This document shows, in pieces, positions 55,658-64,000 of a stretch of DNA of 64,000 bases (within the stretch, counting starts at the first letter, position 1; every line of letters starts with the position of its first letter). The position numbers and the translations under genes are program-made. The notes below the pieces were generated by a model, which saw only the letters and a program-made list of their open reading frames with translations, did no database searches and was not told the DNA's origin. The stretch comes from Paenibacillus polymyxa (GTDB lineage Bacteria; Bacillota; Bacilli; Paenibacillales; Paenibacillaceae): assembly GCF_018614975.1 (NCBI RefSeq), contig NZ_JAGGNR010000019.1, forward strand, positions 1-64,000, in the 5' to 3' direction.

Positions 55658-57289
55658 CTATAGTACAATAACCTTGTGCTCTCCAAGGAATTCGCTTGAG
55701 GCCTTAATCAGTTCATCGATCCACTCGGTGCCATAACGATTCAGGTAAAAGAGTGCATTATGTACTCGTTCCTGTGGTTTGCCCGTTGGGAATAAGGAGT
55801 TCTGAATGCCGTTCCAGTGCCTTAGACTGACATTATGTTTGTCTTCGATAGCTTTGTGAGTCTGCTGTTTCAGATACTGCATTTGCTCGTTGATTTTACT
55901 CAAATTGGTATCGCCTATTCGTTCCAGCCCCGGATGAATCTCCGCGATCTCATCTAGCAACGGTCCATATAGATCAAGAAACGCTTCCTGAACCTTGTCA
56001 AACTGTTCATCTACCTGGAACGTCTCCTGCTGTGCGAGCCACTGCTCCTTCTTTTCTTCCATATGATATTGAACATCCTGAAAAGAAAGTCCATATTGTT
56101 TCATACGTTTGTGATGAATATCTTCCATAATGGTGAAGGACAACCGCGGCAACAGAATCGGCATTTGCAGTCCGAACTGACGGAATGCTTCCCGAGTCAA
56201 ACCCCAATATGCAATTTCACCTTGCCCCAAAATAACAGCGGCTACAGGCAGCACGGAATCTTGCATTAATGGTCGTGTCAATACGTTGTTACTGAAGCGC
56301 TCCGGATGTTCTTCCAGTTCCTGAAGCAAACGCTCCTCTGTGAAAGAAACCAAACCTTTGCGATCACTATATAACCCGTCCTTCAACAACAAGAGCAGTC
56401 GCGTACCTTCATGAATGTAGAACAGATTGGCTCCATCCTCCGCTACTTCGGCAGGCATAGCATAACCAGCTTGTTGTACCAGCGAAGCTCCTTGTGTGTA
56501 TGCGCTGCGCAGCACTTCATTTTTGCGTATCAACCGCTCAAACACGGGCTGCTCCAACCTGCGTAACTCTGGATCTGATGCATCCATTAGAACAAGTCCA
56601 CTGCTGGCAAACAAAGCAGATATCATCCGGGCAAATGCATCACTCAGATTTGAACTGGATTGATGGATCTCTGTGATGCATTTCATCAATCCTGGTTTAT
56701 GTATCGTATCAGGTAACAGATGTTCTACCTGTTCGAGTACATTCATCCACTGCTGCGTATCCACATGAACATTACTCACAGAATCCCTTCCTGCGAATCG
56801 TCCTTGTAACTTGACCTTTTTCATGTCTCCCTGATGATCAGGTAGATACGTATGATTAACTTCATCCCAGTCATGGTCTTCACCGGCAATCCAAAACACT
56901 GGAACTACCGGGCGTTGAAGTCTTTCTTCCGCTTCACGCGCAGCTGCCACTACGCTGGCGGCTTTGTATATGACGAACAGTGGTCCGGTGAGCAGACCGC
57001 TCTGCTGTCCTCCTGTAACCACTAGTGCATCTTGTTCTGCAAGACGTGTGATGGACGCATGAACCTCTCCATGGTCGTTCACCCGCTTATTATATATACG
57101 TAAATACTCTGCCAGATCACGACGATCAATACGTGTGTTTTCCGATTGGTCCAGCCACTCGGCACGCGCCTGAAGTCCTGATTCCCAGCGAATGTCATAC
57201 TCGTAAAGGCCACGCGCAGCATCTCTTGAACAGATATAATCTTCTGCAAGTCTTGATCCGCTGCGGAGTGCCTCGGTAATACCGTTCAT
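55658..57289 (-). CDS. bshC: Bacillithiol biosynthesis cysteine-adding enzyme BshC
   Basis: Adds cysteine to GlcN-malate in the last step of bacillithiol synthesis. The 543-aa protein shows TGGQQSGLLTGPLFVIYKAASVVAAAREAE (nucleotide fold start), PVFWIAGEDHDWDEVNHTYLP and a C-terminal coiled segment (about 450-520). It is near mraZ as in Bacillus (yllA), though ahcY lies between. Confidence 0.92.
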   Translation of the reverse strand: MNGITEALRSGSRLAEDYICSRDAARGLYEYDIRWESGLQARAEWLDQSENTRIDRRDLAEYLRIYNKRVNDHGEVHASITRLAEQDALVVTGGQQSGLLTGPLFVIYKAASVVAAAREAEERLQRPVVPVFWIAGEDHDWDEVNHTYLPDHQGDMKKVKLQGRFAGRDSVSNVHVDTQQWMNVLEQVEHLLPDTIHKPGLMKCITEIHQSSSNLSDAFARMISALFASSGLVLMDASDPELRRLEQPVFERLIRKNEVLRSAYTQGASLVQQAGYAMPAEVAEDGANLFYIHEGTRLLLLLKDGLYSDRKGLVSFTEERLLQELEEHPERFSNNVLTRPLMQDSVLPVAAVILGQGEIAYWGLTREAFRQFGLQMPILLPRLSFTIMEDIHHKRMKQYGLSFQDVQYHMEEKKEQWLAQQETFQVDEQFDKVQEAFLDLYGPLLDEIAEIHPGLERIGDTNLSKINEQMQYLKQQTHKAIEDKHNVSLRHWNGIQNSLFPTGKPQERVHNALFYLNRYGTEWIDELIKASSEFLGEHKVIVL

Positions 57290-57378
57290 GAGGTCTGCCT
57301 CCTATTCTACTTCAAAGAGCCTTTCTTAATTGTACCGAATTCAAGGCCGCTTCGTCAAAAGAAAGTAATTAAAAAACG

Positions 57379-57403
57379 AAAAAACCGCCGAACGAGTCGG
57401 CGG
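57379..57403 (-). terminator. Terminator of the opp operon
   Basis: GC-rich stem CCGCCG/CGGCGG (57385-57403) with a 7-nt loop and T-run on the minus strand (57384-57379), 40 nt after the oppDF stop. It also separates opp from bshC. Confidence 0.88.
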
Positions 57404-57444
57404 CACTTAAACATCAATAATAGCATATCGCTTTAATATTCCTG

Positions 57445-59214
57445 TTATACGTAAGGTTCTGCAACCCAGTGACCTTTGGAAACCTCAATTAATTGAGCAT
57501 TTTCCAGGTTGTATGGGTCATTTGCAGGACCACCAGATCCATTCTGTAGTGGACTCATATGCTCTTCCGGCAGCAAGATGCGACGTTTGTTCGCTTCCAC
57601 TTCCGGATCAGGTACAGGGATTGCTGAAAGCAAGGTTTTGGTATAAGGGTGGACAGGGTTCGCATACAGTTCTTCACTCTCTGCGAGCTCAACCACTTTA
57701 CCCATGTACATTACAGCGACACGGTCACTGATATGTTTAACCATTGACAAATCATGCGCGATAAACAGGTATGTCAAGCCGAGACGTTGCTGAAGTTCTT
57801 CAAGCAATTTAACGACCTGCGCCTGAATGGATACATCCAGTGCAGACAATGGCTCATCACAGATGATGAATTTAGGGTCTACAGCAAGTGCACGCGCAAT
57901 CCCGATCCGTTGTCTTTGACCACCAGAGAATTCATGTGGATAACGGAGTGCATGACTTGGGTTCAAACCTACCAGATCAAGCAGCTCTTCCACTCGTCTC
58001 TTGCGCTCTTTAGAGCTGGAAGCCAGGCCATGGATATCCAGGGATTCCCCGATAATATCCATAACATTGAAACGCGGGTTAAGAGATGCATATGGATCTT
58101 GGAAAATCATCTGCATATCTTTACGTATTTCTTTCATTTTGCGCGGGGACAACTTGTAGATATCCGTTCCGTTGAAGTTAACATTTCCGCCAGTTGGCTC
58201 ATAAAGACGCAGAATGGTACGACCTGTTGTGGATTTACCACAGCCAGACTCGCCTACAACGCCAAGTGTTTCACCTTCAAAGATATCAAAGCTTACGTCA
58301 TTGACCGCTTTGAGAATGTTACCTTTACCCAAATTAAAGTACTGTTTCAAGTTTTTCACTTGTACCAGAGGCTTATTGCTGCCTTTGATAATACCAGCCG
58401 GAGTTGGTTTCTCTTTTTTGGGCTCGTCCAGGCGAGGCAATGCATTCAGCAATTTAATCGTATATGGATGTTGAGGGTTACTAAAGATTTCAGCAGTTGT
58501 TCCTGTTTCTACAACTTCGCCTTCTTTCATAACAACAACACGGTCACACATACCTGCTACAACACCAAGATCATGCGTAATGAGCATGATTGACGTTCCA
58601 AGCTTTTGCTGCATATCTTTCATGACATCCAGAATTTGAGCCTGAATGGTAACGTCAAGTGCAGTTGTCGGCTCATCCGCAATCAGAAGGGATGGACGAC
58701 ATGCAAGCGCGATCGCAATCATGGCACGCTGACGCATACCACCAGAGAATTGGTGAGGATAATGATTCATGCGAATAGCCGCATTTTTAATACCTACAAG
58801 TTCCAGCATCTCCAAAGCCGCTTTATTCGCCGCTTGTTTGGACATGTTCTGATGCTTGCGCAATACTTCCGTAATTTGTTTACCAACTTTGATGGTAGGA
58901 TTCAATGATGTCATTGGATCTTGGAAGATCATACCGATATCTTTACCACGAATCGATTCCATTTGTTTGTCTGTCTTATTCAGCAGGTCTTGCCCGTGAA
59001 AAGTAATTTCTCCGCTTTTGACCTTCGAAGGCGGGGAGGGAATCAATTTCATGATGGTTTGGGCGGTAACACTCTTACCACTACCCGATTCACCTACGAT
59101 CCCCAGCGTCTCTCCTTTGCCAATTTCAAAACTTACATTTTTAACGGCATCAAATTCACCAGAACGTGTTGAGAACGACACACTCAGGTCTTTGACTGTT
59201 AAAATCGGCTCCAT
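57445..59214 (-). CDS. Fused oligopeptide ABC ATPase (OppD-OppF in one chain)
   Basis: Two complete ABC ATPases in one 589-aa chain. N-half (about 1-265, OppD-like): Walker [34 protein letters not shown]-half (about 280-560, OppF-like): [33 protein letters not shown], and a C-terminal peptide-transporter tail ([20 protein letters not shown]). In most genomes oppD and oppF are separate genes; here the linker is about residues 262-285 and no stop or shift is seen. Powers the OppB-OppC permease. GGAGGTGGG upstream of the ATG. Confidence 0.92.
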   Translation of the reverse strand: MEPILTVKDLSVSFSTRSGEFDAVKNVSFEIGKGETLGIVGESGSGKSVTAQTIMKLIPSPPSKVKSGEITFHGQDLLNKTDKQMESIRGKDIGMIFQDPMTSLNPTIKVGKQITEVLRKHQNMSKQAANKAALEMLELVGIKNAAIRMNHYPHQFSGGMRQRAMIAIALACRPSLLIADEPTTALDVTIQAQILDVMKDMQQKLGTSIMLITHDLGVVAGMCDRVVVMKEGEVVETGTTAEIFSNPQHPYTIKLLNALPRLDEPKKEKPTPAGIIKGSNKPLVQVKNLKQYFNLGKGNILKAVNDVSFDIFEGETLGVVGESGCGKSTTGRTILRLYEPTGGNVNFNGTDIYKLSPRKMKEIRKDMQMIFQDPYASLNPRFNVMDIIGESLDIHGLASSSKERKRRVEELLDLVGLNPSHALRYPHEFSGGQRQRIGIARALAVDPKFIICDEPLSALDVSIQAQVVKLLEELQQRLGLTYLFIAHDLSMVKHISDRVAVMYMGKVVELAESEELYANPVHPYTKTLLSAIPVPDPEVEANKRRILLPEEHMSPLQNGSGGPANDPYNLENAQLIEVSKGHWVAEPYV

Positions 59215-59231
59215 AATCCCACCTCCTATTT

Positions 59232-60158
59232 CTATTTACGTAATTTCGGATCGAGTGCGTCACGCAGACCGTCTCCGAGCAAGTTAAATGCAAGCATTGT
59301 AAGAACCATCAGACCTGCTGGGAACCACATCCGCCACGGGAATAGCGTCCAGCCTGTAAGTGCATCATTGATCATAGAACCAAGTGAAGATCTTGGTGCA
59401 GATACACCTAATCCAAGGAAGCTCAGGAACGCTTCGGCAAAGATGGCATTTGGAATAGACAACGTCAATGTTACAAGAATCGGTCCTATTGCATTGGGCA
59501 GCAAATGACGGAACAATTGACGCCCTGTGCTTGCTCCCATGGACCTTGCAGCAAGAATAAAGTCTCTGTTTTTGAGTTGCATAATTTCACCACGCACAAT
59601 CCATGACATACTGATCCAGCCTGTGATGGTAAGGGCAATGATAATCGTTGTCAGACTTGGTTCCAGTACAACCAGCAACAAAATTACAACAAGCATGTAC
59701 GGCAAGGAGTAGAGGATTTCGGAAAACTTGTTCATAATTCCATCTACACGTCCACCGTAGAAACCCATGATCGCTCCATAAATAACCCCGATAACAAGGT
59801 CAATCAAGGCTGCGGCCAAACCTACAGTAAGGGATACACGTGCTCCTACCCAAGTTCTTACCCACACGTCACGACCAAGCTCGTCCGTACCGAACCAGTG
59901 CTCCGCACTCGGCGCTGCATTGGCATTCAACAAATCATTGGAATAATAATTATAACTAGTAAACAAAGAAGTTGGACCAATCAAAGAGAAAATCACGACA
60001 AGAAACAATACACCTAGACTAATCATTGCAGCCTTATTGGTTGCAAGTCTGTACATGGCATCTTTAAAAAGGGATACACTTTCTTGCGGTTTAACCGCTG
60101 CCTGACTAGTCAGGTCAGTGTTCGCCGTTTCATTGTTTTTATTATTCGTGCCAGACAA
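59232..60158 (-). CDS. oppC: Oligopeptide ABC permease OppC
   Basis: Integral membrane subunit, 308 aa, with an N-terminal tail (1-45), five to six helices and the BPD-permease loop EAFLSFLGLGV region. RDxxxG-type ATPase contact is seen in ARSMGASTGRQLFRHLLPNAIGP. Start is TTG with GGGGG 7 nt upstream, 2 nt after oppB. The external loop EHWFGTDELGRDVWVR is typical of OppC/DppC. Confidence 0.93.
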   Translation of the reverse strand: MSGTNNKNNETANTDLTSQAAVKPQESVSLFKDAMYRLATNKAAMISLGVLFLVVIFSLIGPTSLFTSYNYYSNDLLNANAAPSAEHWFGTDELGRDVWVRTWVGARVSLTVGLAAALIDLVIGVIYGAIMGFYGGRVDGIMNKFSEILYSLPYMLVVILLLVVLEPSLTTIIIALTITGWISMSWIVRGEIMQLKNRDFILAARSMGASTGRQLFRHLLPNAIGPILVTLTLSIPNAIFAEAFLSFLGLGVSAPRSSLGSMINDALTGWTLFPWRMWFPAGLMVLTMLAFNLLGDGLRDALDPKLRK

Positions 60159-60160
60159 CG

Positions 60161-61093
60161 TTATGCCCCCTTCCGGCTTTCCAGCTTAATTCTAGGATCA
60201 ATCAGCACGTAAGCGATATCCGTAAAGAAACGAGCCAACATCAGGAGGATACCATAGAAAATCGTAATCCCCATGATCATAGTGTAATCACGGTTTGTGA
60301 TACTCTCTACGAATACTTTACCAATTCCCCCGATGTTAAAGATCTGTTCAATTACAACGGAACCTGTGATGATATTCGCTGTCATTGGACCAACATAAGT
60401 TACTACTGGTAGAATACCGTTTCTTACAACGTGTTTAAACATAATTGCAGGCCATTTCAGACCTTTGGCTTTAGCTGTTTTGATATAATCTGCATGTAAG
60501 ACTTCAAGCATGCTCGAACGCGTCAAACGAGCGATAAAAGCAATTGGAGATGCAGATAACGCTGCAACCGGAAGAACGTAATCAAGTGGTCCGTCAAAGC
60601 CCATAACGTTAAACCAGCCCAGTTTGAAAGCAAAGACATATTGAAGTAACGACGCAAGCAAGAAGCTCGGAACAGCAATACCTATGACAGCGACGACCAT
60701 GGTGACATCATCAATCAATTTGCGGTGATGCACTGCTGCGAGAAGACCCAGCAACACACCAACAACAATGGAGATAATGATTGCAAATATACCCAATTTT
60801 AAGGATGCTGTAAATGTCTGAACAATCATGTCAGAGACACTTTGGTTGAGATAGTTCATTGAAACCCCAAAGTCCCCTTTTACAATACCACCCATATACT
60901 TGAGATATTGCACATACATCGGTTTATCCAGTCCGTACTTTTGTTCAAGTAATAGCCGAATTTCAGGCGATACTTTTTTCTCCGATGTAAAAGGGTCACC
61001 AGGAATCGCCTTCATCAGGAAGAAAGTCAGCGATGCGAGTATAAAAAGCGATAGCAGCATAAATAGTAGTTTCTTCAACACGTACTTAACCAA
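60161..61093 (-). CDS. oppB: Oligopeptide ABC permease OppB
   Basis: Integral membrane subunit, 310 aa. The start MVKYVLKKLLFMLLSLFILASLTFFLM and GDPFTSEKKVSPE are typical of OppB; the ATPase-contact loop AKAKGLKWPAIMFKHVVRNGILPV is present. I take TTG 61093 with GGAGG 10 nt upstream; the longer frame (367 aa) runs back across the attenuator hairpin of the intergenic region and does not fit the family. Confidence 0.92.
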   Translation of the reverse strand: MVKYVLKKLLFMLLSLFILASLTFFLMKAIPGDPFTSEKKVSPEIRLLLEQKYGLDKPMYVQYLKYMGGIVKGDFGVSMNYLNQSVSDMIVQTFTASLKLGIFAIIISIVVGVLLGLLAAVHHRKLIDDVTMVVAVIGIAVPSFLLASLLQYVFAFKLGWFNVMGFDGPLDYVLPVAALSASPIAFIARLTRSSMLEVLHADYIKTAKAKGLKWPAIMFKHVVRNGILPVVTYVGPMTANIITGSVVIEQIFNIGGIGKVFVESITNRDYTMIMGITIFYGILLMLARFFTDIAYVLIDPRIKLESRKGA

Positions 61094-61213
61094 CCCTTGC
61101 ACACCTCCACAAACAATATTTTGTATACAAATCGATTGTAGAATTAGACAGAAATAAAGTCCAATCCATATATCGGAAATTTCAAGAATTATAAGGAAAT
61201 TCGGTGCACATAC

Positions 61214-61255
61214 AAAAAATCGGGATATATATGGAATTCCACATATATATCCCGA
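61214..61255 (-). terminator. Attenuator hairpin between oppA and oppB
   Basis: A perfect 14-bp stem (61255-61242 with 61233-61220, TCGGGATATATATG type), 8-nt loop and TTTTTT (61219-61214). Located 28 nt after oppA, it would stop most transcripts and leave excess binding protein over the membrane parts. Confidence 0.88.
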
Positions 61256-61282
61256 AGTATTCATATTAGACTTCAGAACAAC

Positions 61283-62980
61283 TTATTTCTCTTCCAGATA
61301 TGCACGCGTGAAGTCAATTGCTCCACTGAAATCAAGTTGTACGCCTTTCAGGTAAGGCTTGGTCAAAGATACGTTAGTGTAATAATAGATTGGCATTACG
61401 CCCATTTCATCTTGAATCAGGATTTTCTCAGCATCAGCAAAAGCAGCCATACGTGTAGCTGGATCAGCAGATTTCACAGTGTCTTTAACATCTTTGTCAT
61501 ACTGTTCGTTGCTGAATTTGGCATCATTGTTTGTGTTTCCAGTAGTCCACATTTCCAAGAAGTTGTACGGATCGCTATAGTCAGCAGACCAGCCCGAACG
61601 AGCGATTTGGAAGTTTTGTTTTTGACGGTTATCTAAAAATACTTTCCATTCTTGGTTTTCTGTTTTCACGTCAACCCCAAGGTTTTTCTTCCACATATCA
61701 GCAACAGCAAGCGCGATTTTCGCATGACCATCACTTGTATTGTAGATCAAAGTAACAGCAGGTAACGTCGTGTAGCCTTCTTCTTTCATACCTTCAGCAA
61801 GCAATTTTTTCGCTTCATCCACATTTTCAGTGAAGTAATCGTCTTTGTGCTCATCACGGAATTCACCGTTTTCACCACGGATACCTGGAGGTACAAAGCC
61901 GAATGCTGGAATTTGTCCACCTTGTGTTACTTTATCAACAATGAGTTGACGTTCAATGGACATCGCAAATGCTTTACGAATTTTAGCGTTGTTGAATGGA
62001 GCTTCATTTACATTGAACTGGTAGTAATACGTGCTTGCGATACCCGTTGCTTTGAACTCATTCGGCAATTCAGCTTTAAGGGAAGGAATTTGGTCTGTTG
62101 GGATCTCACCATTCGGATGACCAGTGTAGTCCAATTGTCCTGATTTGTAAGCTTGCAGTTCGGAAGCACTACTGCTTGTCAGAGACATATTGATTTCAGT
62201 CAATTTAATATCAGAAGCTGCGTGATAAGCATCATTTTTCTTCACAACGATTTTCTGACCTTTAGCGAACTGGTCCATTACAAATGGTCCGTTAACGATC
62301 ATGTTTTTGTAGTCTGTGAAGAATTTGTCATTTGTGTCAGCAGATGCATGTACTGGGTAGTACGTATAGAATGCTGTCAGACCCAAGAAGTAAGGTGTTG
62401 GATTTTCCAACGTCACTTCAAGTGTGTGCTCATCCGTAGCTTTAACGCCTACTTGTGAGAAATCTGTGACTTTAGTACCTTTGTATGTTTCATCTTTGCT
62501 GAGGTTGTAACCTTCAGCGCCTTTAATATAGTACAATTGGTATGCATATGGAGAAGCTGTTTCCGGTTTCAAAGCACGTTCCCAAGAACGAACAAAGTCT
62601 TCGGCAGTGATTGCATCACCGTTGCTCCATTTAGCATCCGGGTTCAGGTTGAAAACATATTTCAAACCATCTTCGGAGATCGTCCAGTCTTTAGCTACGC
62701 CAGCGGCTTCTTTACCGTTTTCATCGATGCGTACAAGACCTTCATACAAAAATTTCAGAACTGTGTTGGTTTGGCTGTCTTTTGCTTGAGCCGGGTCCAA
62801 CGTAGGAGGTTCAGCAGTCAGGTTGATTTTCAGGATTTGATCTTTAGCGAGACCATTTCCTTCGCTTGCAGAACCAGTATCGGTGTTACCTGTGCCTTCG
62901 TTTTTCGATCCGCACGCTGCAAGTACGGTACCGAACGCCAAAATCAGCGTCAAAAGGACTAATAGACTTTTCCTTTTCAT
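61283..62980 (-). CDS. oppA: Oligopeptide-binding lipoprotein OppA
   Basis: Extracellular peptide receptor, 565 aa, family 5. Signal peptide 1-22 with lipobox LAAC (Cys22), then a Gly/Asn/Thr/Ser linker, and the PPTLDPAQAKDSQT start of the fold. Family 5 sites: WSNGDAITAEDFVRSWERAL and YNTSDGHAKIALAVADMW. In Bacillus this system also imports signalling peptides used for sporulation and competence. AGGGGG is about 10 nt upstream. Confidence 0.94.
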   Translation of the reverse strand: MKRKSLLVLLTLILAFGTVLAACGSKNEGTGNTDTGSASEGNGLAKDQILKINLTAEPPTLDPAQAKDSQTNTVLKFLYEGLVRIDENGKEAAGVAKDWTISEDGLKYVFNLNPDAKWSNGDAITAEDFVRSWERALKPETASPYAYQLYYIKGAEGYNLSKDETYKGTKVTDFSQVGVKATDEHTLEVTLENPTPYFLGLTAFYTYYPVHASADTNDKFFTDYKNMIVNGPFVMDQFAKGQKIVVKKNDAYHAASDIKLTEINMSLTSSSASELQAYKSGQLDYTGHPNGEIPTDQIPSLKAELPNEFKATGIASTYYYQFNVNEAPFNNAKIRKAFAMSIERQLIVDKVTQGGQIPAFGFVPPGIRGENGEFRDEHKDDYFTENVDEAKKLLAEGMKEEGYTTLPAVTLIYNTSDGHAKIALAVADMWKKNLGVDVKTENQEWKVFLDNRQKQNFQIARSGWSADYSDPYNFLEMWTTGNTNNDAKFSNEQYDKDVKDTVKSADPATRMAAFADAEKILIQDEMGVMPIYYYTNVSLTKPYLKGVQLDFSGAIDFTRAYLEEK

Positions 62981-63023
62981 CTAACACGTTCCCCCTAAAT
63001 GGATATGGTTTATATGTTTATAG

Positions 63024-63029
63024 ATTATA
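63024..63029 (-). promoter_or_regulatory. Candidate opp -10 element
   Basis: TATAAT on the minus strand, 44 nt before the oppA start. The -35 position (TAGATT at 17 bp) is poor and lies in the terminator tail, which may mean an activator is needed. Confidence 0.45.
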
Positions 63030-63041
63030 CAACCACCGGTC

Positions 63042-63082
63042 AAAAAAATCTACATTACTTTTTCAGAAAGTAATGTTTTTTT
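63042..63082. terminator. Bidirectional terminator after the DUF3397 gene
   Basis: A 10-bp stem ACATTACTTT (63052-63061) with AAAGTAATGT (63067-63076) flanked by T-rich runs in both directions. It ends panE-DUF3397 transcription before opp. Confidence 0.75.
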
Positions 63083-63087
63083 CAGTT

Positions 63088-63103
63088 TTCGACAAAATCG
63101 ACA
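63088..63103 (-). promoter_or_regulatory. Tandem Spo0A-box-like sites upstream of opp
   Basis: Minus strand: TGTCGAT (63103-63097) and TGTCGAA (63094-63088), spaced by 2-3 nt. TGTCGAA is the core 0A box. They lie about 110 nt upstream of oppA and 30 nt downstream of the DUF3397 gene. A single heptamer is expected by chance several times in 64 kb; two adjacent in an intergenic gap is less so. Confidence 0.4.
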
Positions 63104-63133
63104 CATTTTTTGCCTCTTTTGCGTTATGTATCC

Positions 63134-63508
63134 TCACATCTGTTGCATGAAGTATCTAAATAATCCAAATAAAGTAAACAAAATATACCCGAAACTCATG
63201 ATGACAAAGGCCATGCGCCATACGGCCCGGAACATTCTCCCCCCATCGACCTTTCCCTTTAGTCGATTTTGCGCACCTCCGATAAATCCAAGTGCTAGTA
63301 GTATGAGTAATAATGTCAGATAAAAACCAAAATTCGAATCAAATGTTAAGTTGAATAACGCCGATACTGAAAAAACAAGAAAAAAAGTGGTTACATCCAT
63401 TGCCATCCGCATGGCGTTCCGTTTGTCTTTTTTCCATACGTACATGCCCCAATAGACAAGAAAGAACGGAAAAAAGGGCAATATGCTCAACACAATAAAA
63501 AGTCCCAT
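63134..63508 (-). CDS. DUF3397-family membrane protein
   Basis: A small membrane protein of 124 aa with four predicted helices (about 2-22, 36-54, 60-78, 98-118) and basic loops (KKDKRNAMRMAMD, QNRLKGKVDGG). It fits the DUF3397 family, which lies beside panE and bshC in Bacillus. Function unknown. AGGAGT upstream; its ATG overlaps the panE stop (TAATG). Confidence 0.8.
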   Translation of the reverse strand: MGLFIVLSILPFFPFFLVYWGMYVWKKDKRNAMRMAMDVTTFFLVFSVSALFNLTFDSNFGFYLTLLLILLALGFIGGAQNRLKGKVDGGRMFRAVWRMAFVIMSFGYILFTLFGLFRYFMQQM

Positions 63509-64000
63509 TAACTCACTCCTTCCGGTTGCATTCCTTCAATCAGATGAAGCAGTATTTCATGTGTAGGTGCAACAAGGTCCAACTTCTGTGCCATCTTTAC
63601 AATATGACCGTTAATTGACCTCACTTCTGTACCACGTCCAGCGAGAACATCTGCGAGCATGGAGGAAGTATTCGTGGCAGTAGAACGACAGACCGATATC
63701 AGTTGATCCCACATATCCTGATCCAAACATATTCCACTTGCAGAGTAGATTAACAATACTTCATCATATAACTGGCGCATTAGCCTCTTTCGTTCTTCCT
63801 TAACGATCAATTCTCCATTAGGGATTCTCCATACTGCCGTGAGCGGGTTAATGACTGAATTAATCAATAGTTTCCTGTATATCAGCTTATCGATTTCATT
63901 CGACACTGTACAGTCAAATCCTGCCTGCTGCAATAATCCCGCTAGAGTAAATGTTTCCCTCTCTTCTATAGAGGTAGAAGCTACTATATGTATGTTGTAC
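63508..64000 (-). CDS. panE: 2-dehydropantoate 2-reductase, C-terminal part (partial)
   Basis: The 3' part of a gene that continues past the right edge: the frame is open to 64000, giving 163 codons plus stop. It is the C-terminal helical domain of ketopantoate reductase (PanE/ApbA), with IDKLIYRKLLINSVINPLTAVW holding the catalytic Lys and Asn, and TNTSSMLADVLAGRGTEVRSINGHIV. The enzyme reduces ketopantoate with NADPH for pantothenate. B. subtilis has this gene (ylbQ) next to bshC. The N-terminal NADP domain is outside the window. Confidence 0.88.
   Translation of the reverse strand, partial: YNIHIVASTSIEERETFTLAGLLQQAGFDCTVSNEIDKLIYRKLLINSVINPLTAVWRIPNGELIVKEERKRLMRQLYDEVLLIYSASGICLDQDMWDQLISVCRSTATNTSSMLADVLAGRGTEVRSINGHIVKMAQKLDLVAPTHEILLHLIEGMQPEGVS

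Overview
The window reads as a chromosomal stretch of a spore-forming, low-to-moderate GC Firmicute, most likely Paenibacillus. The case rests on gene content and order: an mraZ-to-ftsZ division and cell-wall (dcw) cluster that includes spoVD and spoVE, the spoIIGA-sigE-sigG trio, the ylm genes up to divIVA, a PyrR-type pyr operon, a YteA-type sporulation protein and a bacillithiol gene. Assignment below genus is not possible from the sequence. Almost every gene is on the minus strand; the one well-supported plus-strand gene is the yteA-like gene at 21508-22245.

Layout from left to right. (1) 1-461: the 5' part of a probable group II intron cut by the window edge, placed just behind the terminator of a two-tRNA unit (Ile-CAU and initiator Met). 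(2) 533-8110: a small unknown protein, then a five-gene module with two ABC ATPases, a lipoprotein membrane-fusion protein, a large FtsX/MacB-type permease with a glycine-rich insert and a solute-binding lipoprotein. One ATPase carries an AbrB-like C-terminal domain. This is the least explained system here. (3) 8263-17844: the pyrimidine operon pyrR-pyrB-pyrC-carA-carB-pyrF-pyrE, with a full PyrR attenuation leader that holds two binding-loop motifs. pyrD, pyrK and pyrP are absent from it. (4) 17931-22757: an uncertain membrane ORF, an LL-diaminopimelate aminotransferase-like gene, rluD, lspA, yteA and a DUF5665 gene. (5) 22798-31206: ileS of the long eukaryote-like type behind an isoleucine T-box, then divIVA, ylmH, ylmG, sepF, ylmE, ylmD and ylmC, with a MITE-like repeat between ylmH and ylmG. 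(6) 31226-54158: sigG, sigE, spoIIGA and the dcw cluster ftsZ-ftsA-divIB-murA-murB-murG-spoVE-murD-mraY-murF-murE-spoVD-pbpB-ftsL-rsmH-mraZ, listed in window order (transcription runs the other way). The mraZ promoter has a repeat array expected of an MraZ operator. (7) 54199-64000: ahcY, bshC, an oligopeptide ABC operon with OppD and OppF fused in one chain, a DUF3397 gene and the 3' part of panE.

The parts fit together as growth and sporulation functions. DapL-like and MurE would make and add meso-diaminopimelate; MurA to MurG, MraY, SpoVE, SpoVD and PBP2B build and cross-link septal and spore peptidoglycan; FtsA, FtsZ, SepF, FtsL, DivIB and DivIVA organise the septum; SigE, SpoIIGA and SigG run the later sporulation programme. 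A SigH-like promoter before ftsA, a 22-bp-spaced promoter before spoIIGA and two adjacent Spo0A-box-like sequences before oppA suggest links to sporulation control. All functions are inferred from sequence recognition by eye; no database search was run.
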